Shown: positions 8,272 to 19,702 of the stretch, piece by piece | Layout: each line of letters begins with the position of its first letter | Position numbering within the stretch: the first letter of the stretch is position 1 | Assembly (NCBI RefSeq): GCF_016904955.1 | Contig: NZ_JADIKE010000039.1 | Location: 124,001 to 188,000 of the forward strand | Length of the DNA: 64,000 nucleotides | Origin: Dyella flava | Lineage (GTDB): Bacteria > Pseudomonadota > Gammaproteobacteria > Xanthomonadales > Rhodanobacteraceae | Reading direction: 5' to 3' | The notes under the pieces: model-generated | Database searches by the model: none | What the model was told of the DNA's origin: nothing | Seen by the model: the letters and a program-made list of their open reading frames with translations, nothing else | Translations under genes and position numbers: made by a program

Positions 8272-10143
8272 ATGACTACTACCACCGCCGAAACCCGCAA
8301 ATTCGAAGCCGAAGTCGCCCAGGTGCTGCACCTGGTGACGCACTCGCTGTATTCGCACAAGGAAATCTTCCTGCGCGAGCTGATCTCCAACGCTTCTGAT
8401 GCTTGCGACAAGCTGCGCTTTGAATCCATCGCCAAGCCTGAGCTGCTTGCCGGCGATGCTGAATTACACATCGATGTGAGCTGGGATCCACAGGCCCGCA
8501 CCATCACCGTACGTGACAACGGCGTGGGCATGAGCCGCGATGAAGTGGTCGCCAATATCGGCACCATTGCCAGTTCAGGCACGCGCCGCTTCCTGGAGGC
8601 GATGAGCACGGAGCAGAAGAGCGATGCGCGCCTGATCGGCCAGTTCGGTGTGGGTTTCTATTCGGCGTTCGTCGTGGCGGACAAGGTGACGGTACTGAGC
8701 CGCCGCGCAGGTGCTCCCGCCAATGAAGGCGTGAAATGGGAAAGCGATGGCAAGGGCGAATACTCGCTTGAGCAGGTCGAGCTGCCTCAGCGCGGCACGG
8801 CCGTGGTGTTGCACTTGAAGGCGGATGAAGACGAATTTCTCAAGCGCTGGGAACTGCGTTCGCTGATTACGCGCTATTCCGACCATGTCGCCTTTCCGAT
8901 CCGCATGCCGGTCGAGAAGGACGACAAGCCCACCGATGAATGGGAAACCGTCAACGCTGCGTCTGCGTTGTGGACCAAGCCCAAGAGCGAGATCAGCGAC
9001 GAGGACTACCAGAGCTTCTACAAGTCGCTCGGCCACGATTTCAACGATGCCCTCGCCTGGACCCACAATCGCGTGGAAGGCAGCCAGAGCTTCACCACCT
9101 TGCTCTATCTTCCCTCGCAGCCGCCGTTCGAGCTGATGATGGGCGGCCGTGACGAGCGCAAAGGCCTCAAGCTGTACATCAAGCGCGTCTTCATCATGGA
9201 TGCGGCCGAAGAGCTGCTGCCGAACTATCTGCGCTTCGTGCGTGGTGTGGTCGATGCGGACGATCTGCCGTTGAATGTAAGCCGCGAAATCCTGCAGCAG
9301 AATCGCCAGCTTGAGCGCATCAAGTCGGCTTGCGTGAAGCGCGTGCTCGACCTGATCGAAAAACTGGCCAAGGACGATCCGGAGAAATTCGATACTTTCT
9401 ATAAAGCCTTCGGCAACACGCTCAAGGAAGGTATCGCCGAAGACCACGCCAATCGTGAGCGCATCGCCAAGCTTTTGCGCTTCGCCTCCACCAAGGGGGA
9501 AGGTAGTGCGCAGAAGGTATCGCTGGATGATTACATCGGTCGCATGGCGGTGGGGCAGGATGCCATCTGGTACATCACTGCCGACAGCTACGCGGCTGCC
9601 CTCGGCAGCCCGCAGTTGGAAGCCTTCAAGGCCAAAGGTATCGAAGTGCTGTTGATGTCCGACCGCATTGACGAGTGGATGATCGGCAGCCTTACCGAGT
9701 ACGCCGGCAAGAAGCTGCGCAATGTCGCCAAGGGCGAACTGCCTTTGGATGAAGAGGGCAAGAAGCAGCAGGAAGAAGCCAGCAAGGTGGCCGAGCCGCT
9801 GTTGAGGAAGCTGAAGGATCTGCTCGGTGATCGCGTGGCCGATGTGAAGGTGTCGGCACGTCTTACCGACTCGCCCTCCTGCCTGGCTTTGTCGGATTAC
9901 GAAATGGCGCCGCACCTGGCACGGCTGTTGCGCGAAGCAGGCCACGACATGCCATCGAGCAAGCCCACGCTGGAGATCAACCCGCAGCATGCTTTGCTCA
10001 AGCGCGTCGAGGCAGAAAGCAATGAGGCGAAGGCCAAGGATCTCGCCGGTCTGTTGCTTGAGCAGGCCGAGATTGCAGCTGGTGCGCAGCTGTCCGATCC
10101 GGCTGCCTTTGTGCAGCGTTTGAATCGCGTGCTGCTGGGCTGA
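8272..10143 (+). CDS. htpG: Chaperone protein HtpG (Hsp90)
   Basis: 623 residues, a full-length bacterial Hsp90. The GHKL ATPase domain shows LRELISNASDACDKLR (N-box), DNGVGM and 'GQFGVGFYSAF'. The middle domain has 'RVFIMDAAEELLPNYLRF' and 'LNVSREILQQNRQ', and the C-terminal dimerisation domain is complete. It is a cytoplasmic ATP-dependent chaperone. A hairpin terminator follows at 10166-10199. Confidence 0.97.
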   Translation: MTTTTAETRKFEAEVAQVLHLVTHSLYSHKEIFLRELISNASDACDKLRFESIAKPELLAGDAELHIDVSWDPQARTITVRDNGVGMSRDEVVANIGTIASSGTRRFLEAMSTEQKSDARLIGQFGVGFYSAFVVADKVTVLSRRAGAPANEGVKWESDGKGEYSLEQVELPQRGTAVVLHLKADEDEFLKRWELRSLITRYSDHVAFPIRMPVEKDDKPTDEWETVNAASALWTKPKSEISDEDYQSFYKSLGHDFNDALAWTHNRVEGSQSFTTLLYLPSQPPFELMMGGRDERKGLKLYIKRVFIMDAAEELLPNYLRFVRGVVDADDLPLNVSREILQQNRQLERIKSACVKRVLDLIEKLAKDDPEKFDTFYKAFGNTLKEGIAEDHANRERIAKLLRFASTKGEGSAQKVSLDDYIGRMAVGQDAIWYITADSYAAALGSPQLEAFKAKGIEVLLMSDRIDEWMIGSLTEYAGKKLRNVAKGELPLDEEGKKQQEEASKVAEPLLRKLKDLLGDRVADVKVSARLTDSPSCLALSDYEMAPHLARLLREAGHDMPSSKPTLEINPQHALLKRVEAESNEAKAKDLAGLLLEQAEIAAGAQLSDPAAFVQRLNRVLLG

Positions 10144-10165
10144 TTTGCACAGGTCAGCGAGGTAC

Positions 10166-10199
10166 AAGGCGACCGCTATACTGCGGTCGCCTTCGTTTT
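10166..10199 (+). terminator. Intrinsic terminator after htpG
   Basis: An 11-bp stem, AAGGCGACCGC (10166-10176) with GCGGTCGCCTT (10183-10193) and loop TATACT, is followed by CGTTTTG. It lies 22 nt after the htpG stop and just before the AEC transporter gene. Confidence 0.65.
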
Positions 10200-10210
10200 G
10201 AACGGACCCG

Positions 10211-11116
10211 ATGACCGCGCTGCTCCTATTGTTCGCCTGCCTCGCATTGGGCATCGTGGTGGCGCGACGGGCAAATCCGCCTGTCGGCATCGTGCCGGGG
10301 ATCAACTGGTGGGTGATTTACGTCGCCCTGCCAGCGTTGGTGCTGGACCTGATCCCGCACGTGGCCTTCAACGCACAGTTATGGTTTCCCGTCGTGGCGA
10401 TGGCCATCGTGTTCGCCGGTGCCTGGCTGCTGTTCGGCCTGCTCGGACCGCGCCTGGGATGGTCGCGAGGGCGCATCGGCGCTTTGATCCTGGTGTGCGG
10501 TCTGGGCAACACCTCGTTCATGGGCTATCCGATGATGCAAGCTTTGCATGGACAGCCGGGCCTATCCGTAGCCGTGGTGGCCGATCAGTTGGGCACCTTT
10601 CCGCTGCTTGCTTCCGCAGGCATCGTGGTGGCTTCCATTTACGCTGGCCGCAGTCCGAACGCCGGCCAGATTGTGCGCCGCATTCTCACCTTTCCTTCCT
10701 TTGTGGCCTTGGTCATCGGTATCGCGGTGGGGCGGCTGGGCGGTTGGCCTGATCCTGTGCATGGCGTACTTGCGCCGGTTGGCGCGACGCTAAGTCCGCT
10801 GGCGCTTTTTTCGGTGGGCATGCAGTTCCAGTTTCGGCTTGGCCAAGGACATGCCGGCGGGTTGGCCTGGGGCCTGGGCTGGAAGCTGCTGCTGGCGCCG
10901 CTGCTCTGCTGGTTGCTGGGCCGGACGCTGGGTGTCGGTGGTCTGGTGCTTACCGTCGGCGTGTTGCAGGCAGCGATGGCGCCAATGATTTCGGCGGCGA
11001 TCCTCGCTGATGAATACAAACTCGATCCGCCGCTTGCCAATGCCGTGCTTGGCGCGGGCATCGTGCTTTCGCTGCTGACCATTCCATTGGGCAATCTGCT
11101 GCTGCCCTCGAACTAG
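10211..11116 (+). CDS. AEC-family permease
   Basis: 301 residues with about ten hydrophobic segments in the two five-helix halves typical of the auxin efflux carrier family. Family features are 'GLGNTSFMGYPMMQALHG' in the middle and 'LQAAMAPMISAAILADEY' near the C-terminus. It is probably an inner-membrane transporter of organic acids or related anions. The substrate is not predictable. It converges with the TRIC-type gene. Confidence 0.85.
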   Translation: MTALLLLFACLALGIVVARRANPPVGIVPGINWWVIYVALPALVLDLIPHVAFNAQLWFPVVAMAIVFAGAWLLFGLLGPRLGWSRGRIGALILVCGLGNTSFMGYPMMQALHGQPGLSVAVVADQLGTFPLLASAGIVVASIYAGRSPNAGQIVRRILTFPSFVALVIGIAVGRLGGWPDPVHGVLAPVGATLSPLALFSVGMQFQFRLGQGHAGGLAWGLGWKLLLAPLLCWLLGRTLGVGGLVLTVGVLQAAMAPMISAAILADEYKLDPPLANAVLGAGIVLSLLTIPLGNLLLPSN

Positions 11117-11119
11117 CTT

Positions 11120-11731
11120 CTACGACATCGCAGCATGCAGGCGCGGCAGATGCGCGCCCCAGACCACGGCGAGCACGCGCATGCCAAGAATCACCAGCAC
11201 CCCCATGCTGATGGCAAACGTACGTGGCGCGCTCAGTTTCTGCAGCACCAGATACACCACGATGCCGGCGATCGCCGCCGTAGCGTAGAGGTCCTGCTGA
11301 AAGATCAATGGCACGCGCGCGCTCATTACGTCACGCAGCATGCCGCCAGCAGTGCCGGTCATCGTGCCCATCAGCACCACAATCAAGGGCGAATGCCGGG
11401 TCGACTCGGCGACCTGAGCACCACTGATGGCAAACAGCGCCAGCCCCAGCGCGTCGGCGATCAACAGGCTATACCCCGGTGGCGGCAGGAAGCTGATGTA
11501 GATCATGGTCAACGTGGCAGCGATCAGAATCACGATCAGGTACCGCACATCCCGAATCCAGAAGATGGGATGCCGATTGAGCAGCACATCGCGCAGCGTG
11601 CCGCCGCCGATGGCGGTGAGTGCCGCCAGGGCGAAGCCACCGAGCAGATCCATGCCGGAACGGGCAGCAACCAGTACGCCGCTCACCGCGAAGACAGCCA
11701 CACCGATGAGGTCCAGCAGGTACAGAATCAT
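11120..11731 (-). CDS. TRIC-type channel / YadS-like membrane protein (UPF0126)
   Basis: 203 residues from ATG 11731. A nearby in-frame ATG at 11737 is also possible; AGGGG lies 6 nt before 11731. Two homologous UPF0126 repeats are seen: 'VFAVSGVLVAARSGMDLLGG' with GGGTLRDVLL, and 'LFAISGAQVAESTRHSPL' with GGMLRDVMS. There are about seven membrane helices. Prokaryotic TRIC proteins form trimeric cation channels, and some members of the family have been linked to glycine uptake. The open frame continues upstream to 12148 but overlaps the S4 gene and is not conserved in character. Confidence 0.88.
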   Translation of the reverse strand: MILYLLDLIGVAVFAVSGVLVAARSGMDLLGGFALAALTAIGGGTLRDVLLNRHPIFWIRDVRYLIVILIAATLTMIYISFLPPPGYSLLIADALGLALFAISGAQVAESTRHSPLIVVLMGTMTGTAGGMLRDVMSARVPLIFQQDLYATAAIAGIVVYLVLQKLSAPRTFAISMGVLVILGMRVLAVVWGAHLPRLHAAMS

Positions 11732-11781
11732 TCCCATCCCCTGTGCTTTGCATCTGCCATGTATGGGCGGTTGATCCGATA

Positions 11782-12195
11782 ATGCCACCGATGAATCACG
11801 CGACACACGAAGTCCCCTCCGAAGTCCGTGCCGATGTCTGGCTCTGGGCGGCCCGCATGTACAAGACCCGCAGCCTGGCCAAGCAGGCCATCGATGGCGG
11901 CAAGGTCGACGTGAATGGGATGGGCTGCAAGCCGGCCAAGGTCCTGCATGTGGGTGACACGGTTCGGCTGACCCGGGGAGAGGAACGGCTGGAACTGGAG
12001 ATTCTTGCGCTGGCCGAGCAGCGCGGCCCGGCCAGTGTCGCCCAGCTCCTTTACCGGGAAACCGACGCCAGCCGCACCGCGCGCGAACAGGCACGCGAAC
12101 TGCGGCGCTTGAGTGGGGCGGGCTTGAACCGGCCTCCCACGCGTCCAAACAAACAGGAACGTCGAGAATTGCGACGGCTTAAGGATTCTTCATGA
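11782..12195 (+). CDS. hslR: S4-domain RNA-binding protein, Hsp15/HslR-like
   Basis: 137 residues. An S4 domain ('RADVWLWAARMYKTRSLAKQ' followed by IDGGKVDVNG and KPAKVLHVGDTVRL) starts near residue 12. A basic tail ends NKQERRELRRLKDSS. HslR binds free 50S subunits carrying nascent chains and helps ribosome recycling after heat shock. The start may be ATG 11782 or ATG 11791. It is divergent from the TRIC gene with 50 nt between them. Confidence 0.85.
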   Translation: MPPMNHATHEVPSEVRADVWLWAARMYKTRSLAKQAIDGGKVDVNGMGCKPAKVLHVGDTVRLTRGEERLELEILALAEQRGPASVAQLLYRETDASRTAREQARELRRLSGAGLNRPPTRPNKQERRELRRLKDSS

Positions 12196-12305
12196 GTAGC
12201 GCATCTCAGAAATTCGCATGAATCTGCGTGAACATCTTTCCATAAGGGCGGCCGTGAATGAGTCGTCCATGAAAGTAGACGCAGTAGCGGACTTAGGGGT
12301 ATGCC

Positions 12306-12866
12306 ATGAATGGGATCGAATTCTTCAAGCGCCTGCTTGGTAACCACGCGCCGGAAGCTGTCCATCATGGGCAGCCGCTCCAGGCGGCATCCGGCGCCAA
12401 GATGCTGGTAGTGGACGACTCGCCGACCATTCGCGCGGTGCTGGGCAAGATGCTGGGGCAGGAAGGCTATTCGGTGCAGAAGGCAGTCGATGGCGAAAGC
12501 GCGCTCGAACTGGCCAAGACCGACCAGCCGGACATGATCTTCCTGGATATCGTCCTGCCGGGCATCAACGGCTTCGCGGTGCTTCGCGCGCTGCGTCATG
12601 ATCCACTTACGCAGCATATTCCGATCGTGATGATCAGCGGTAACCAGCAGGCGACCGAGCAGTTCTATGTGCAGCGCTTCGGCGCCGATGATTTCATCAA
12701 GAAGCCGTTCGGCCTGCGCGAAGTGCAGCAGAGCATTCAGCGGCTGGTACATGCCGGGCGCTTGCCTGCGCGTCTGCCGACCATGGCGCCCGCAAGCACA
12801 CTTCCGAATGCTTCGGTCAGTCCTTACAAAAGCATCAGCGATACGGTGTCGGGCATGGCTGCCTGA
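12306..12866 (+). CDS. Single-domain response regulator (CheY/PilG-like)
   Basis: 186 residues. A 32-residue N-terminal extension precedes one receiver domain (about 33-150) with acidic pocket D37-D38, phospho-acceptor D81 (FLDIVLPG), S111 and K133 (KKPF). The tail after about 150 is Pro/Ala/Ser-rich and has no output domain. Its style resembles PilG/PilH twitching regulators, but no pil or che genes are adjacent. The partner kinase is unknown. Confidence 0.85.
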   Translation: MNGIEFFKRLLGNHAPEAVHHGQPLQAASGAKMLVVDDSPTIRAVLGKMLGQEGYSVQKAVDGESALELAKTDQPDMIFLDIVLPGINGFAVLRALRHDPLTQHIPIVMISGNQQATEQFYVQRFGADDFIKKPFGLREVQQSIQRLVHAGRLPARLPTMAPASTLPNASVSPYKSISDTVSGMAA

Positions 12867-12996
12867 GAGGCTGTTTGCCCGATGAGCTAAAAGGCAGCGA
12901 TCTAGGCCATGTTTCCTCGCCTGGGAGTGAGGGAATGAGGATGCTGCGCAATTCAATTTCACGGCTCATCTGTAACTTTCTTCGCTTCGCAAAAAC

Positions 12997-13033
12997 AAAA
13001 ACGCCGCAGCGCATAAGCGTTGCGGCGTTTTTG
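12997..13033. terminator. Bidirectional intrinsic terminator between the response regulator and katG
   Basis: A 12-bp stem (one G-U pair), 13001-13012 with 13017-13028 and loop ATAA, is flanked by A-rich sequence on the left and TTTTT on the right. It can end transcription from both strands, which suits its place between convergent genes. Confidence 0.85.
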
Positions 13034-13059
13034 CGTGCCCGGCGTCCTAATTGTCGGCG

Positions 13060-15237
13060 TTATGCAAGATCGAAGCGGTCAAGGTTCATCACCTTGCTCC
13101 ATGCCTCGACAAAGTCATGTGCAAACCTTTCCTTGGCATCCGCACTTCCATAGACCTCAGCCAGAGCACGAAGCTGCGAGTTAGAGCCGAAGATGAGATC
13201 TGCACGGGTACCGGTCCACTTGAGTTCGCCTGTCTTGCGATCGTGTCCTTCGAACACATCCCGCTTGTCAGAGGTGGGTTTCCACTCCGTGCCCATGTCC
13301 AGCAGGTTGACGAAAAAGTCGTTGGTCAGCACCCCTGGTTGCTTGGTGAAGACCCCATGCTTGGACTGTTTGTGGTTGGCGTTCAGGACGCGCAGCCCCC
13401 CTACCAATGCCGTCATCTCGGGCGCGGTAAGCGTGAGCAATTGCGCCTTGTCGACCAGCAATGCCTCGGCAGGCACGGCGTATTCACCCTTCAGGTAATT
13501 GCGGAAGCCATCGGCGAGCGGTTCGAGCACGGTGAACGATTCCACGTCGGTCTGTTCATGGGTGGCGTCGTTGCGACCTGGTTTGAATGGCACCGTCACG
13601 TTGACGCCAGCGTCCTTCGCCGCCTTCTCGACGCCAGCGTTGCCGGCCAACACGATCAGGTCGGCCAGCGACACTTTCTTGCCGCTGGTGGCCGCTGCAT
13701 TGAAGTCGGCCTGGATGCCTTCGAGCGTCTTGAGCACCTTGGCCAGTTGGGCCGGCTGGTTGGCCTCCCAATCCTTCTGCGGGGCAAGGCGGATGCGTGC
13801 GCCGTTGGCGCCGCCGCGCTTGTCGGTGCCACGGAAAGTGGAGGCCGAGGCCCAGGCGGTCCCGACCAATTCGGCGACGCTGAGGCCCGAGGCCAGCACC
13901 TTGGCCTTGAGCGCGGCCACGTCCGCATCATCGATCAGCTTGTAATTGACTGCCGGAATCGGATCCTGCCAGATCAGCTCTTCCTTGGGCACTTCCGGGC
14001 CGAGGTAGCGTGCGCGCGGGCCCATGTCGCGGTGGGTCAGCTTGAACCAGGCGCGAGCGAAGGCCTCGGCGAGCGCCTGCGGGTTGTCCAGGAAGCGGCG
14101 CGAAATCTTCTCGTAGGCGGGGTCGAAGCGCAGCGAGAGGTCGGTGGTCAGCATGGTCGGCAGGCGCTTCTTCGACTTGTCGAACGGATCCGGGATGATC
14201 GCCTCGGCATCCTTGGCCACCCACTGATGGGCGCCGCCTGGCGACTTGGTCAGCTCCCACTCGTACTTGAACAGGTTTTCGAGGAAGTTGTTGCCCCATT
14301 GGGCCGGCGTGGTGGTCCAAATCACCTCCAGGCCACTGCCGACCGCATCGCCGGCTTTGCCGCTGCGGAAGTCGCTCTTCCAGCCAAGGCCCTGCTGTTC
14401 GATCGGGGCTCCCTCTGGCTCGGGTCCCTTGTGTGACTCCGGCGCGGCGCCATGGGTCTTGCCAAAGCTGTGGCCGCCCGCGATCAGCGCGACGGTCTCC
14501 TCATCGTTCATCGCCATGCGGCCGAAGGTTGTGCGGATCTCCTTGGCAGCAGCAAGCGGATCCGGCTTGCCGCCTGGGCCTTCTGGGTTGACGTAGATCA
14601 AACCGAGTTCGTTGGCGCCGAACGGTTGGGGTAATTCGTTGGTTTGTGGATCACGGCGATCGCCCAGCCATTTTTTCTGGACATCCCCCCAATTGACGTC
14701 CTGATCCGGTTCCCAGGTGTCCTCGCGGCCGCCACCGAAACCGAACGTACGGAAGCCCATCGTCTCCAGCGCGACGTTGCCGGTGAGAATCAGCAAATCT
14801 GCCCAGGAAATCTTCTGGCCGTACTTCTGCTTGATCGGCCACAGCAGGCGACGTGACTTGTCGATGTTGACGTTATCCGGCCAACTGTTGAGCGGCGCAA
14901 AACGCTGCTGGCCACGACCGGCGCCGCCACGGCCATCGGCGATGCGGTAGGTGCCGGCAGCGTGCCAGGACATACGGATGAACTGCGGGCCGTAATGGCC
15001 GAAGTCGGCCGGCCACCAATCCTGAGAGTCGGTCATCAGCGCGCGCAGGTCCTTTTTCAGCGCCTCAAAGTCCAGCTTCTTAAACTCTTCGGCGTAGTTG
15101 AACTTCTTGCCGAGGGGGCTGGATTTGGCCGAGTGTTGATGCAGGATGTCCAAACGCAACTGGTTCGGCCACCAGTCCGTGTTGGTCGCGCCGCCGCCGG
15201 CGACGTGGTTGAACGGGCACTTTGCTACGGTTGACAT
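13060..15237 (-). CDS. katG: Catalase-peroxidase KatG
   Basis: 725 residues from ATG 15237 behind GAGGTGGTGAAC. The distal haem pocket R88, W91, H92 (RMSWHAAGTYR) is present. The Met-Tyr-Trp adduct partners Y215 (LIYVNPEGP) and M241 (GRMAMND) and the proximal ligand H256 (GGHSFGKTHG) are all in place. A second, degenerate peroxidase domain completes the C-terminus. It detoxifies hydrogen peroxide in the cytoplasm. No oxyR is adjacent. Confidence 0.97.
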   Translation of the reverse strand: MSTVAKCPFNHVAGGGATNTDWWPNQLRLDILHQHSAKSSPLGKKFNYAEEFKKLDFEALKKDLRALMTDSQDWWPADFGHYGPQFIRMSWHAAGTYRIADGRGGAGRGQQRFAPLNSWPDNVNIDKSRRLLWPIKQKYGQKISWADLLILTGNVALETMGFRTFGFGGGREDTWEPDQDVNWGDVQKKWLGDRRDPQTNELPQPFGANELGLIYVNPEGPGGKPDPLAAAKEIRTTFGRMAMNDEETVALIAGGHSFGKTHGAAPESHKGPEPEGAPIEQQGLGWKSDFRSGKAGDAVGSGLEVIWTTTPAQWGNNFLENLFKYEWELTKSPGGAHQWVAKDAEAIIPDPFDKSKKRLPTMLTTDLSLRFDPAYEKISRRFLDNPQALAEAFARAWFKLTHRDMGPRARYLGPEVPKEELIWQDPIPAVNYKLIDDADVAALKAKVLASGLSVAELVGTAWASASTFRGTDKRGGANGARIRLAPQKDWEANQPAQLAKVLKTLEGIQADFNAAATSGKKVSLADLIVLAGNAGVEKAAKDAGVNVTVPFKPGRNDATHEQTDVESFTVLEPLADGFRNYLKGEYAVPAEALLVDKAQLLTLTAPEMTALVGGLRVLNANHKQSKHGVFTKQPGVLTNDFFVNLLDMGTEWKPTSDKRDVFEGHDRKTGELKWTGTRADLIFGSNSQLRALAEVYGSADAKERFAHDFVEAWSKVMNLDRFDLA

Positions 15238-15297
15238 GTTCACCACCTCTGGTTGTTTGCTTCCAGCTATTTGGGTCGGTTTGGAATCCAGGGTTCG

Positions 15298-15326
15298 ATA
15301 ATTGAAATGACTCCTGCCTATGACAG
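15298..15326 (-). promoter_or_regulatory. Candidate sigma-70 promoter of katG
   Basis: Read on the minus strand: -35 CTGTCA (15321-15326), 17-bp spacer, -10 AATTAT (15298-15303), about 55 nt before the katG start codon. It is a reasonable match, found by eye. Confidence 0.4.
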
Positions 15327-15868
15327 CTTGTGATGCGTTAGCCCCCTGATGGGCCGGCAATCCAGCACCGGCGACGGGCTAGCGGAGAGGCGAGTGTGGT
15401 TATCCGTGACGGGAAGCCGCGGGTTGAAAGGCCTACAGTCGTTGCTCATCGCGTGTTCCTTTCTACGAGTAGGTCAGTGGCTCGCATAAGCTCGCTGCCG
15501 CTCGAATGTAGCCGCCGGGTTCGCGCCTGTGAATTCGATTTTTCCAATCTTCTCCATAGTCCACGGCTATGACGTCTTTGCGTCAGGATGGCCGAGCCCG
15601 CTTGCGGCGCCGCACCATAAACCTCCAAATGTTTTGCCGCGGTGAAAAATTCGCTGACGAGCGGGAGGCGATGCCATGCATCAGTTTGGATGGCAACCTT
15701 AAAGGCGCCCTGGGGACGCAATAGTCCACCCTAAAGAGTGGCTGCTGAGAATGGCAGGCCATATCCCGCGTCCTAGGGATAGATGACGAAAAATTCCCTC
15801 TCCAACTGTGGGAGAGGGGCGTGGGCATCATTCTTGTCCCGGGATACGGTTTCCGGCGGCGCGGCTTT
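15327..15868. other. Non-coding stretch between the katG promoter and mutS
   Basis: About 540 nt in which no frame resembles a gene. The longest minus-strand frame (15446-15721) lacks a ribosome site and any recognisable domain. The stretch holds the short repeat copy at 15794-15827. Nothing else was recognised. Confidence 0.5.
15794..15827. repeat. Intergenic repeat, short copy C
   Basis: CCCTCTCC (arm), AACTGTG loop, GGAGAGGG (arm), followed by GCGTGGGC. It corresponds to the first hairpin of the repeats at 8095 and 57306. It lies about 40 nt past the mutS stop and may act as its transcription end. Confidence 0.5.
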
Positions 15869-18439
<2,571 letters not shown>

Positions 18440-18480
18440 CTTTTTTTGGTCTGTGTAAGTGTTGTTTTTGACGGCGTGAA

Positions 18481-19164
18481 TCACGTACGGATATGTACAA
18501 TGTAAAAGAGATTCAAATCGCTTGAAGGAACGCGCAATGGCCACCAGCTTTCCCGGCTTTCTGGATAGTAATAGCGTATGAAGGCTAAAAGATTGGTGAT
18601 GGCGTTTATATGCTCTCGAGCCATCCAGTAGTCATAGTCAATTCCCAATGCCTCGAATTTACGCCTTGGGCCGAAGTGGCGCCCGACACGCCATGCCAAA
18701 CCTGGATCGCAAGGTAGAACTATCGACATCACACCACCTGGTTTAACTACGCGATTCCATTCGCGTAATACATGGTGGGGCTGGGGCAGGTGCTCCAGCA
18801 CATGAGTGGCGATAAGTCGATCGAAACTGTGATCTGCAAAGGTCAGGCGTGTTGCGTCTTCTGGTTGCACACGTACCTTGCCCTTCTTGTTTTCGTTTTC
18901 AAAACGGATCTGGTCGAGCATGGGTGGGTTCAGATCCGTCATAACGTATTCGTCAAAGGTGTGACGCACTTTGCTCAGGTGAATGCCGGTCCCCGCACCA
19001 ACCTCGAGTACTTTGGAAAAGTGTTGATCCGGCCCAAAGGCTCGCTCACACCAGACATGACTTTGCGTCAGTAAGCGAGCAGCGAGGCCCTGATTGTAAT
19101 TTGCGGTTTCGTAGGCCCGGGTCCAACGGTCCATGTATTCGTCGTAGCTGGGGTCGGGCTTCAT
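18481..19164 (-). CDS. Class I SAM-dependent methyltransferase (Methyltransf_11 type)
   Basis: 227 residues. SAM motif I is VLEVGAGTGIHLSKV (about 51-65), motif II YVMTDLNPPML, then FDRLIATHVLEHLPQPHHVL and the 'VVKPGGVMSIVLPCD' region typical of small-molecule or lipid/sugar methyltransferases. No substrate can be assigned. It lies 41 nt upstream of mutS on the same strand, but its codon use is AT-richer and it belongs with the accessory genes to its right. It may methylate a glycan or lipid made by the GT2 gene of the same block (inference). Confidence 0.75.
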   Translation of the reverse strand: MKPDPSYDEYMDRWTRAYETANYNQGLAARLLTQSHVWCERAFGPDQHFSKVLEVGAGTGIHLSKVRHTFDEYVMTDLNPPMLDQIRFENENKKGKVRVQPEDATRLTFADHSFDRLIATHVLEHLPQPHHVLREWNRVVKPGGVMSIVLPCDPGLAWRVGRHFGPRRKFEALGIDYDYWMAREHINAITNLLAFIRYYYPESRESWWPLRVPSSDLNLFYIVHIRT

Positions 19165-19702
19165 GTCTGGTTGACTCCTCCGGGGTGGCTATCCCTGGTC
19201 TGCAAAGAGAAAAGAGGGGAGTCAGGATACCGACAGCAATGGGGTGATCTCAAATGCCGTGATCGAGCCGAATGATCATTGAATGGGTCACCGGGTCCCC
19301 AGCGGGAATAGGAAGGACAAGGAGATTTCGGTTGGTGTGCATTCCTTCGCGTCATTTTTTTGACGCGATTTGTAATGCTATTCCGATTGCTCTAGGGCCT
19401 TTTGTAAGGTTGAAGAAAAATACGGTCAGGCAACCGTAACTTTGATCGGTGAAAATATTGCGATCGGGATTTCTGCATTTTCGAATTTATTGAGAATGGC
19501 TGCTAGTTGAATGCATGCCTTTTCAGGTAGTGGATTTATGTCCGTGCCGGATTTTCCTGATCGGCGGTGACATTGCATTCAACAGAAGATTGCAAGGGTC
19601 CTCTCAGTTTCGTCATTTTCAATCATGAGCGCCTTTACCGGCATTTTTCACCTGCCGCCAAGGCCGGTGCATAGTGCTAGGGAAGTCTGAGCCAGGGAAT
19701 TT
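19165..19702. other. AT-rich intergenic region with an inverted repeat
   Basis: 538 nt between divergent genes, clearly AT-richer than the flanks. A perfect inverted repeat, TCGCGTCA (19347-19354) and TGACGCGA (19361-19368), is separated by six T. No gene is seen. It probably holds the promoters of both neighbours. Confidence 0.45.

Noticed and set aside
8575..10305. Long minus-strand open frame (576 codons) opposite htpG
   Set aside because: It mirrors the codon pattern of htpG, has no recognisable domain and is a GC-bias artefact.
11732..12148. N-terminal extension of the TRIC-type gene
   Set aside because: It overlaps the S4-domain gene and has no family similarity; ATG 11731 fits the conserved start.
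15446..15721. 91-codon minus-strand frame between katG and mutS
   Set aside because: No ribosome site, no hydrophobic or domain pattern, and no conserved style; not supported as a gene.
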